Positions 41,301-53,300 of a stretch of 64,000 bases of DNA are shown in pieces (the stretch's first letter is position 1; each line of letters begins with the position of its first letter). Below the pieces are notes generated by a model. That model did not search any database, was not told the origin of the DNA, and saw only the letters and a program-made list of their open reading frames with translations. This stretch comes from Ashinkailepas kermadecensis (lineage: Eukaryota; Arthropoda; Thecostraca; Neolepadidae): contig JAOTOM010004959.1 of the NCBI GenBank assembly GCA_034440615.1, forward strand, positions 62,001 through 126,000. The letters are read 5' to 3'. The translations under genes and the position numbers were made by a program.

Positions 41301-44300
41301 ACGTACCAAATGAAGATTAGTGATAGCAAAAGGAAGATGATAAATAGCATACAAGTATATAAACAGAAGTAAGCAACACACAACTGATAATCTGGATTGG
41401 GTTGTGAATTTACGATGCACTCAGCAGCTACAACCAAACGTCAATCCGCACCACACACTACTGAGGGTCACGTGATGCACGGCTACCTGTATCTGGGTGA
41501 CGAAGCACGGCTTCCTGCCGCTGTCCTTGTCGACGCAGCCAAGTGTGACGCTGGTGTCGGCCTGGCCCCACTTGTTGGTGGCCCGACACGTGTACACGCC
41601 GGAGTCGGCCGTGCGCGTGCTCAGGATCTCCAGCACCACCATCGAGAAGGCGTGAACCGTCCTGGTGCGGTGGCCTGCAATGCGGACACGTGGAGTGACC
41701 GGCGCACCGTGCTAGTGCGGTTGCCTGAAATGTGGACATGTGAACTGACCAGCGAACTGTCCTGGTGCGATGGCCTGAAATGCGGACATGTGAACTGACC
41801 AGCGAACTGTCCTGGTGTGGTTGCCTGAAATGTGGACATGTGAACTGACCAGCGAACTGTCCTGGTGCGGTTGCCTGAAATGTGGACATGTGAACTGACC
41901 AGCGAATTGTCCTGGTGCGATGGCCTGAAATGTGGACATGTGAACTGACCAGCGAACTGTCCTGGTGTGGTTGCCTGAAATGTGGACATGTGAACTGACC
42001 AGCGATCTGTGAACTGTCCTGGTGCGGTTGCCTGAAATGTGGACATGTGAGCTGACCAGCGAACTGTCCTGGTGCGATGGCCTGAAATGCGGACACGTGG
42101 GCTAACCAGCGAAACACAAAACATTACAGTTCAACAATCTTGTTGGCGTTTCATTTCCCTTCGAGATGCAAGAAGCAGAGAAGTGTCATGGTCGTGGGAG
42201 ATGTTCGCATGTGTGAAACAACCAACACTACCTGGCAATCAACTAATATACCCATCAATATAGCTCGGCTCTTAAATCACTAATCAGCTGGCGATTAGCA
42301 CAGTTATTGCAGGCGCCTGGTGACTCACTGGCTTTCAGTGGTTTGCTGTTGTAGAACCACTCCACCTTCATGGTCTGGTCACCCACTGGTGTCAGTGTGG
42401 CTTCGAAGTGTGCATTGTCACCCTCGCTGAGGTTGGAGAGATTCTCGCACTGGGGGAGAAGAGTGTACACATTTATTGACAATGGTGGCGCATTCAGGAG
42501 CATCGCTCACGAATGCCTGTTGGCCAGTCCTTGCAAGGTTCCGGCCAATCCGCCCGGGTGTAAGGGCTGCAGTGGTCAACCACAACTAGCCACAACCTTC
42601 TGTACAAGTAGGCCGTGGATCAGTTCCAGCACTGATGCGGTGGCTGCGGTGAAAACGTATCGAGAACTTCTATGTGGGTGTGCCGACAAGAGGAACAATT
42701 TACCACAGGCTCAATATTTTTGGGGGAAAGTAGCAGACCACGATGCTACTTCCGGTAGTACATTCAGAGAGCGTCTTGATGCCACACCGGGGAGAGCGTG
42801 GATCGTCACGGCGCGTCCGCACCAGTACCTGAGACGTGAAGACGGGCGGGTGGCCCTCCTCGTCAGTGAGTGGTGGGCCCTCGCCACGCTTCCTGGCCTC
42901 CTCCAGCTCCTGGATGGCCTCCAGACCCATCTCGCCCTGCGGGTGCTGCGTCCAGTCCACCAGACTTGCCTTGCCTGTCATCGGGTCGTGGTGCCAGGTC
43001 AGGGGCACGCCAATCACGACTGTAACCAGACACTGACACCGGCACTTGGAGCGGGGTGGAGTGAGCCCGACACGAGGAGGCGCCGAACTTTCTGGGCTAT
43101 AGATGAGAGAGAAACGCACGCGGTCACGTACCATCTCGAACAACAACAGTTGTGGGACAAGGAGGCAGTCTTGTTCGGTGACACATTGTCTGACCTGGCG
43201 ACCTGGTGACCTGGTGACACATTGTCCGGGACACCTACCCTTGCAGGTGACGGTGGTGGAGGTGAGGGCCTCGCCAGCCTGGTTCCAGGCCCGGCAAGTG
43301 TAGATGCCCTGGTCACGTGGGTACACGTCCGTCAGGTCAAGCTGCACGAATCCGAAATCGTTGGACGTCCGGAAACGAGATCCTGCGTGAGAGGCGAAGT
43401 CAAGATGCAGCAGATACGCAACAAATAATTTGTTCAATGAGGAGGTGGTCATAGTACTATAAATACTCTGCAATCCGTCATGGAAAATATAAATATATGG
43501 AAAGGAAGGAACGGTTTTCAGACGATGGGAAATTATTTTTTATTAAATTAATAGTTAAACATCGTGCATTTGAGTCGATAGTGACGGCAGACAGCAAAAC
43601 AGGGTTACGAGCACAGCCTGTTCTACCTTCCGCAAAGAAATAAAGAGTTACAGTTCTGATGGTCAACATCACTTGATTTGCTTGGCTTATGCGATGTAAA
43701 ACATCAGTTTTCATAGTGATAAGCATATCCATGAGACGAGGACATCCTGCCGTGAGGAAACCGAATGATCTCACCTTGTGTCAGCAGCTTGCCGTTGAAG
43801 TGCCACTCGATCTCCAGCTTGGGGTCCTCCTTGGGCTCGACGTTGCACTCGAGTCTGAGTGGCTCGGTCTCGGTCAGCTCGAAGCTCGGCTTGAGCGGCT
43901 CGATGAACCAGGGCTTGGGGTGCGGCTGGTCCGCCGACCCGTCCGGTCGCGTCGTCTTGGCGGCCATCGCCGCGTCCACCTGCTCCACACGCTCCAGGCC
44001 GGCCGCGCCGGTCGGGTGTACCGTCTCCAGGCAAATGTCCGCCTTGCCTGCCGTCAGAGGAGATCAGGTGAGGGTCACACGCCGCCGAAGGTAAACAGGT
44101 GAGGGCCATATGGCACCGCAGGTCAGTAGAAGATGGCTACAGATGCACGTCCAGGATATTCCTTAAGGGAGGACCCGACCAGTGGCATGGCCAAGACTTC
44201 GATGAGGAAAGTGTGACTATACCCCACCCCGCTCCAAATCGAACAGTTCCTCAGACATCGAGCACTCTATTTTCACGTTCGAGGAATCTTCAACTTTTCT

Positions 44301-47300
44301 CATTTTTCCAGTTGAAAATGTTTTCCTTTGATAAGGGGGCCGGGCCCCCACCCGACTCCTTGGATGTGCCCATGGCGGCGTGCCAACATGCCATTTAGCT
44401 CATTCAGGCCCCCAACAGACAGACTCATTGGAAGGCGGTCCGTGGTGTTTAAAAAGACCGGTGGTGGTTTGCGCATGGCACGTCTTCAGCGGGGAGACTA
44501 TTGCCCTGGTCAGTATCATATCACCAAATCTAACAAGGAAAGGTATTCGTTTTTACTTGTTATCAAACTTGATGTGGGTGGGCCCAGTGGACTCAATGTT
44601 TACTTTGATGCAGAGTCATACCAGGAAAGGATTGACTGAGTATTAAGTCTATGCGACATTTAGACCCAAATCACAAAGCACCAGATACCGGAAAACTATT
44701 CAAACAATTCTGAGACAATTACCTGTTGGTGCGAAAACCACACAAGGACGATACCACTGATAATTAAGTTCATGCGACATTTAGACTCAAATCGCAAGGT
44801 ACAGGAAAGCAACTGAAGTAGTTTTTCAAACAATTAACCGTTGGCGCGAAAACCACACCACGACTGACTTTTGACTTTGAGAGTGCCCGACGTTTGCGCC
44901 GAGCCCTTCTGGTTGGTGGCCTTGCAGACGACCAGGCCCGCATCGTCCGACTGAGCGCCCGTGATGTCCAGCGTGATAGAGCCGAAGCTGAGGTTGGACG
45001 TGAAGCGGGAGCCGGTCTTCATCGGGGCGCCGTTCAGGAGCCATTCTGTGGGTAATGCAGCGGAGAGGTGGCGGGCTCAGCGCCGAGTGGAGCAGCCGCC
45101 GTACAACGAGAGCAGTGGAGTGGTCAGATTCAGTCGTGTACGTATCAGCCACACTCAGTCGAAAAGAAATGAAATCGGACGAGTCCAATCCACAACGAGG
45201 AGCCACTAGAAGGGAACAATATGATAACAAGCTCTTGGCATTGAGCTCGCCTATCGTGTTGCAGTCCATGATCAGCATTCACTTCGTCACGGCCTCAGAT
45301 AAGTTAACCTAAATCAGAGTCATATGACTTTAAGCACAAAAATGTGGCATTATTTTAAAATGACAGATAAGGCAGGAGATCGAGGTTCTCAATTTTTCCT
45401 GGAAATTCATGGCAAATATTATAATCCACTTGTTACGAGTGCAGCTTCACCGTCCGCCGACACAAAGTAATCGCTCTCTCAGTCCTGGCCGGGCGGGCTC
45501 ACCGATTCTGAGTGTAGGATCCTTGGCGGGCTCGACGCGACACTCGAAGTGCACGCCGTCGCTCTCGTCACACTCGACATTGTTCAGGTGAGACACGAAC
45601 ACCGGCAGCTCGAAGGTCAGCTCCGGCGATGGAGGCGCCGCCGGACCTCGCCCCAGCTCCAGCTGGGCGATGGCCGGCAGTGCCTCGGGCCGCTGCGACT
45701 GACTCAACAGCCAGTGCTTGTCTGCGGAGTGGGGGGGGGGCGAGGGGTCAGGGGCACAGACAGAGATCAGAGAGCACATCGGGATCAGGAGGTCACATGC
45801 CGGTGGCAGCGCGTGTCAGGTCAACATCGGACTGTTCACTACCTCGTCACGTTGCCATGAGACCACACCTTGTTTGCCTGGGAACAAATGGTGAAGGAAG
45901 TACAGAAACTTGGGCAACTCATAATAGCGGTTAAGTGGATATGCGATCGGGTAACCGAATATTACAATGAATAATGTATGGACTGAATAAATAGGTGATA
46001 ATATCAGTAATAGATAAGGAACAATACAATATTTCTGAGGAAAATAGAATGGATATATTGCCGAGTTCCTCACATGGACATGGGATCCGCCAAAAATATG
46101 CACCATTTGAAAATACAATTTACTCTCTTCCTTAAGTAGTATTGATGGCTGCTATGATATTGACGGCTGCATTGTGATAAGTGAGATTAAAGCTTGACAG
46201 TGGTAGCCTTCGCTTGCATTAGATGGTAAACAGTCAAATAACTTCCAGCAGGTTCTTCAGATCAGAACGAAGTTGAATTGCGATTGGTGATCCAATTTCG
46301 CTCTGGTTTGAAGAAGTGGCAGCCCAAAACAGAACCTAACTGGCGACAATTCGACGGTTTCTCTTCTCATATCAGAGAACTCACCGCAGGCAGCTTACGC
46401 TCAGAGAGCAGCCAGACACATGGTAAACGAACACCGGAGATGCAGCTACGTCAGACCGTTCGGCAGTCATGGATGGTCACCACCTAGCCTGAGCCCTCCG
46501 TAACCGTCCGTAACCGTCCGTAACCGTCCGGCGCCGACGGCCGTCGGGACATCCGCCCACGGCAGCACGGCAGGCCTACCTTCCACCTTGAGGGTGCAGG
46601 TGGAGACGGCCGTCGGGACATCCGCCCGCGGCAGCACGGCAGGCCTACCTTCCACCTTGAGGGTGCAGGTGGAGACGGCCGTCGGGACATCCGCCCGCGG
46701 CAGCACGGCAGGCCTACCTTCCACCTTGAGGGTGCAGGTGGAGACGGCCGTCGGGACATCCGCCCGCGGCAGCACGGCAGGCCTACCTTCCACCTTGAGG
46801 GTGCAGGTGGAGACGGCCTCGCCCATCTGGTTGACGGCGCGGCAGGTGTAGATGCCCGAGTCGTCTCCCCGCAGACCCATGATGTCCAGCGTCACCAGGC
46901 CGAAGTCGAACGTGCTCCGCAGACGAGATCCTGAACCCACACACGGACCCAACGTCCAGCAACATCTACCGAGCTCCTGAACCCACACACGGACCCAACG
47001 TCCAGCAACATCTACCGAGCTCCTGAACCCACGCACGGACCCAACGTCCAGCAACATTTACCGAGCTCCTGAACCCACACACGGACCCAACGTCCAGCAA
47101 CATCCTCCGAGCTCCTGAACCCACGCACGGACCCAACGTCCAGCAACATCTACCGAGCTCCTGAACCCACGCACGGACCCGACGTCCAGCAACATCTACC
47201 GAGCTCCTGAACCCACGCACGGATCCAACGTCCAGCAACGTTTACCGGGCACGGTCGATTGGACACATTCCGAGTAGGCACACAGCTACTGGTGTATTTT

Positions 47301-50300
47301 ATGGGATGGCTAATTTGCACCACGGTGGAATGAGTTTTCCAGGTTCCTTTTAACCTTGAGTAAAGTGTTTGCAAACAAGCCATATCAGAACGATGCCAGC
47401 AATACGATGAATACTGTGGTTTCAATACGCAAAGCCACTCGCGTGTCCACCTGTGTAGTTACTCACGCGTCACTTCACCGCGCAGAGAGGTGGGTGGAAA
47501 TTAAATGACAATGTTAGCAGCGCAGAAGTCTTGGTACAACACACGCAGTCATGTGAACCAAGTTGTAAATATGCATCGCAGTATTGAGAATCCTACCCAA
47601 CTACGCGATTACCAGGTCTGTACTGTACTTTGTCCGGGTGGTCGAGATCAAACGGCACTGACCGGTCATGAGCGGAACTCCGTTCTTGCTCCACTCCACG
47701 CGCAGGTTGGGGTCGGTCTTGGGCTCGACAATGGCCTCCAGGTGGACGCTCTGCTGCTCCGACAAGCGGTCATAGCTCTGCACGTGGAGGGGGGGGGGGG
47801 GTGAGACTTGGGAGTGGTCGCTGATGGTTCATGCTCGCCGCTATTGGTTCTTGTTTGTTGCGTATTATTCGTGTTTGTCGCTGATGGTTGAGGAATCGGA
47901 TGATTGGATGAGTTTTGTGTGAAGGATGGTTATAATTGTCACGGTTTCTGTTTGTTGCCGATGGTGCATGTTTGCCGCGGATAGTTTCATGTTTGTCGCG
48001 GGTGGTTCATGTTTGTCACGGATGGTACATGTGTGAGGTGTTGTGGTGGTCGCACTGTAACATCGAGCTCAACGTACGCTGTGCTGAAAATACAATTGGA
48101 CATATAAGCATATGGGTGTTGGGTGTATGTATTTTCGGATGCCGGTGTCCAAGCTGATTTTCGAGTTGAACCATTAGGTCATGGAAACGTATTGGATAAA
48201 TTGATTGTCACCCTGCGTCAACACTCAGACTAATAATCAGACACTTCTTTCTGTACTTGTGTGACGTATGCAACGTATGTGCGTAACGTAAAGATACGTA
48301 ACACATGGGTATGACGGCCACTTGATTTACTCACAAAACAGCGTAAATTTCATCTTTTCCCACATCACTTCCAGGAGATTGGAGAATATCTTAGCAAGCT
48401 GATTACTAATTACATCTTGCGCGCCGTATAACAGTACAGTTGACGCGACCGAAACCATAACAACTAACAACTAATGGCATCTTACATATCTCACGTTCGC
48501 ATGAGCTGAGCGTGCAGTCACTTACATACGTCGTGATCTTTAGGCCGCATCGTCACAGACCGCGTGTCACCGCCTCTGTGCCGGCCGTACCTGCAGGTGC
48601 GTGGTGAACACAGGCGCCTGTTGAAGCCGCTCCTCCACAAACATGGCCGGCACGCGGTTCATCTCCGCCTCCTTCAGCTGGATCTTGTCCCAGGCGGTCG
48701 CGTGAATGGCGTCGCCCAGGATGCTGCCCCGGTCTGTCGGGAGCGACACGTCACTGCCTCACCGCCTCTGCTCCGACTTAGTCTGACTGGGTCGATCGGC
48801 TCGCGTGCTCCACTAAGAATATCGCAAGCATAGAAAGAAGCCTGTGACAGTGAGCTCGCCACACCTCGTTGGTCAATACTGCGTCGAAACAACACGTGCT
48901 TTGCTGGTGTGTCGTCATTCCCAGGAATGGCATAACGCCCCACACCATTCTCAAACTCGTCAACAACTCTGAAGAAATGTTCTGACTTGTGTTGCACTTC
49001 CACTCGACTTATTGAAGGTCAGATTTGCGTTCAACGCCAGCGCCGATCACCTGTGGACGTCATTTGTGCTCGGCTTGCCACATATTTCTAAGTTACTATC
49101 TGAGGCGATCTGACTTTAACCTAAAGAGCAAAACCCGGCCTCTACCCTAGTGGTCCGGGAAATAGCTACCACAGGTCGACAACAGCTCTTAGTGTCACCC
49201 GCGCCGCCCGCCAGTCTGGTGCTACACTGTGCTGTCCTCCTGTGTACGTGTGGAGGGGAGCGGGAGCGGCGCCGCCCGCCAGTCTGGTGCTACACTGTGC
49301 TGTCCTCCTGTGTACGTGTGGAGGGGAGCGGGAGCGGCGCCACCCGCCAGTCTGGTGCTACACTGTGCTGTCCTGTGTACGTGTGGAGGGGGAGCGGAGC
49401 GGCACCACCCGCCAGTCTGGTGCTACACTGTGCTGTCCTGTGTACGTGTGGAGGGGAGCTGGAGCGGCGCCACCCGCCAGTCTGGTGCTACACTGTGCTG
49501 TCCTGTGTACGTGTGGAGGGGAGCGGGAGCGTCGCCACCCGCCAGTCTGGTGCTACACTGTGCTGTCCTGTGTACGTGTGGAGGGGGAGCGGAGCGGCAC
49601 CACCCGCCAGTCTGGTGCTACACTGTGCTGTCCTGTGTACGTGTGGAGGGGAGCTGGAGCGGCGCCACCCGCCAGTCTGGTGCTACACTGTGCTGTCCGT
49701 GTACGTGTGGAGGGGAGCTGGAGCGGCGCCACCCGCCAGTCTGGTGCTACACTGTGCTGTCCTGTGTACGTGTGGAGGGGAGCTGGAGCGGCGACGCCCG
49801 CCAGTCTGGTGCTACACTGTGCTGTCCTGTGTACGTGTGGAGGGAGCTGGAGCGGCGCCACCCGCCAGTCTGGTGCTACACTGTGCTGTCCTCCTGTGTA
49901 CGTGTGGAGGGGAGCGGGAGCGTCGCCACCCGCCAGTCTGGTGCTACACTGTGCTGTCCTGTGTACGTGTGGAGGGGGAGCGGGAGCGGCACCACCCGCC
50001 AGTCTGGTGCTACACTGTGCTGTCCTGTGTACGTGTGGAGGGGAGCTGGAGCGGCGCCACCCGCCAGTCTGGTGCTACACTGTGCTGTCCTCCTGTGTAC
50101 GTGTGGAGGGGAGCGGGAGCGGCGCCGCCCGCCAGTCTGGTGCTACACTGTGCTGTCCTCCTGTGTACGTGTGGAGGGGGAGCGGGAGCGGCACCACCCG
50201 CCAGTCTGGTGCTACACTGTGCTGTCCTCCTGTGTACGTGTGGAGGGGGAGCGGGAGCGGCACCACCCGCCAGTCTGGTGCTACACTGTGCTGTCCTGTG

Positions 50301-53300
50301 TACGTGTGGAGGGGAGCGGGAGCGGGGCCGCCCGCCAGTCTGGTGCTACACTGTGCTGTCCTGTGTACGTGTGGAGGGGAGCGGGAGCGGGGCCGCCCGC
50401 CAGTCTGGTGCTACACTGTGCTGTCCTCCTGTGTACGTGTGGAGGGGAGCGGGAGCGGCGCCACCCGCCAGTCTGGTGCTACACTGTGCTGTCCTCCTGT
50501 GTACGTGTGGAGGGGAGCGGGAGCGGCGCCGCCCGCCAGTCTGGTGCTACACTGTGCTGTCCTGTGTACGTGTGGAGGGGAGCGGGAGCGGCGCCGCCCG
50601 CCAGTCTGGTGCTACACTGTGCTGTCCTCCTGTGTACGTGTGGAGGGGAGCGGGAGCGGCGCCACCCGCCAGTCTGGTGCTACACTGTGCTGTCCTCCTG
50701 TGTACGTGTGGAGGGGAGCGGGAGCGGGGCCACCCGCCAGTCTGGTGCTACACTGTGCTGTCATCCTGTGTACGTGTGGAGGGGAGCGGGAGCGGCGCCG
50801 CCCGCCAGTCTGGTGCTACACTGTGCTGTCCTGTGTACGTGTGGAGGGGAGCGGGAGCGGCGCCGCCCGCCAGTCTGGTGCTACACTGTGCTGTCCTGTG
50901 TACGTGTGGAGGGGAGCGGGAGCGGCGCCACCCGCCAGTCTGGTGCTACACTGTGCTGTCCTCCTGTGTACGTGTGGAGGGGAGCTGGAGCGGCGCCACC
51001 CGCCAGTCTGGTGCTACACTGTGCTGTCCTGTGTACGTGTGGAGGGCGGGAGCGGGGCCACCCACCAGTCTGGTGCTACACTGTGCTGTCCTGTGTACGT
51101 GTGGAGGGGAGCGGGAGCGGGGCCACCCACCAGTCTGGTGCTACACTGTGCTGTCCTGTGTACGTGTGGAGGGGAGGAGCGGCGCCGCCCGCCAGTCTGG
51201 TGCTACACTGTGCTGTCCTGTGTACGTGTGGAGGGGAGCGGGAGCGGGGCCGCCCGCCAGTCTGGGTGCTACACTGTGCTGTCATCCTGTGTACGTGTGG
51301 AGGGGAGCGGGAGCGGCGCCACCCGCCAGTCTGGTGCTACACTGTGCTGTCCTCCTGTGTACGTGTGGAGGGGAGCGGGAGCGGCGCCACCCGCCAGTCT
51401 GGTGCTACACTGTGCTGTCATCCTGTGTACGTGTGGAGGGGAGCGGGAGCGGCGCCACCCGCCAGTCTGGTGCTACACTGTGCTGTCCTGTGTACGTGTG
51501 GAGGGGAGCGGGAGCGGCGCCGCCCGCCAGTCTGGTGCTACACTGTGCTGTCCTCCTGTGTACGTGTGGAGGGGAGCGGGAGCGGCGCCACCCGCCAGTC
51601 TGGTGCTACACTGTGCTGTCCTCCTGTGTACGTGTGGAGGGGAGCTGGAGCGGCGCCACCCGCCAGTCTGGTGCTACACTGTGCTGTCCTGTGTACGTGT
51701 GGAGGGGGAGGGCCCACCCGCCAGTCTGGGCTACACTGTGCTGTCCTGTGTACGTGTGGAGGGGAGGAGCGGCGCCGCCCGCCAGTCTGGTGCTACACTG
51801 TGCTGTCCTGTGTACGTGTGGAGGGGAGCGGGAGCGGGGCCGCCCGCCAGTCTGGTGCTACACTGTGCTGTTCCTGTGTACGTGGGGAGGGGAGCGGCGC
51901 CACCCGCCAGTCTGGTGCTACACTGTGCTGTCCTGTGTACGTGTGGAGGGGAGCGGGGGGCGGGGCCACCCGCCAGTCTGGTGCTACACTGTGCTGTCCT
52001 CCTGTGTACGTGTGGAGGGGAGCGGGAGCGGCGCCACCCGCCAGTCTGGTGCTACACTGTGCTGTCCTCCTGTGTACGTGTGGAGGGGAGCGGGAGCGGC
52101 GCCACCCGCCAGTCTGGTGCTACACTGTGCTGTCCTCCTGTGTACGTGTGGAGGGGAGCGGGAGCGGCGCCACCCGCCAGTCTGGTGCTACACTGTGCTG
52201 TCCTGTGTACGTGTGGAGGGGAGCGGGAGCGGCGCCACCCGCCAGTCTGGTGCTACACTGTGCTGTCCTCCTGTGTACGTGTGGAGGGGAGCTGGAGCGG
52301 CGCCACCCGCCAGTCTGGTGCTACACTGTGCTGTCCTCCTGTGTACGTGTGGAGGGGAGCGGGAGCGGCGCCGCCCGCCAGTCTGGTGCTACACTGTGCT
52401 GTCATCCTGTGTACGTGTGGAGGGGAGCGGGAGCGGCGCCACCCGCCAGTCTGGTGCTACACTGTGCTGTCCTCCTGTGTACGTGTGGAGGGGAGCGGGA
52501 GCGGCGACACCCACCATGCACGCGCAGTGAGGTCGATGTGACCGCCTCGCCGGCCAGGTTCACCGCCTTGCACATGTACATGCCGGCGTCCTCCGGGATG
52601 ACCGACATCAGGTCCAGCGTGATGAAGCCGAAGTCGTGCGTCTCCTTGATCCGGGACCCTGCGGGCATGTCGCCACGTGATGGCAGCGTCCGGCGGGCAA
52701 AGCGTGAGGTGTGTATGGGGTGACACTGAAGCCAATTGTGGATTTGTTTGGATTGCTGATGTATTACGACTAATTTCAGTATCTGCTATGCGAAATATTT
52801 AGCTGACAATTCGGAAGAATATGTATCTTTCATCTTGCGTAAAGATTTCGTGAATGGTATGCTGGCTATGTAATGGAATAAAACTAAATTTACCGAATAT
52901 ATATGTCATCAAAACCGATTACAAAATCGAGTAGCATTTTCAATGCGCGATAAGAACAGATGTCGCAATTTGTGTCACCAAACAAGAAGGCTGCAGCAGA
53001 CATACTGCTCAACATGTCATCATATAATATACTTACCACATTGCAAAGCACACCTTGAAAGAGAAAGAGAGTGAGCATGAAGATGGTTTCCTTACCTCGA
53101 AGCATGAAGAAGAAATAATCCACCAAAAGATGAGCAAGAGCCAGTATACGATTTGCTTGATCTATCTCATCATTCAAATACATCACAAGAAGGTGACGCA
53201 CACAAACTCACATCAAAACCCACCCGATCTCGCTCGTCAACATTCAGAACGTCACATTTATTCAGGCACACACTCATAGGAAGGGAAGAAAGCAGTAATG

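Noticed and set aside
49150..52723. Three overlapping plus-strand reading frames of about 1,100 codons each
   Set aside because: All three come from the same stop-free 65-68-bp minisatellite. The open state in three frames and the intronic position before a well-supported donor argue against coding.
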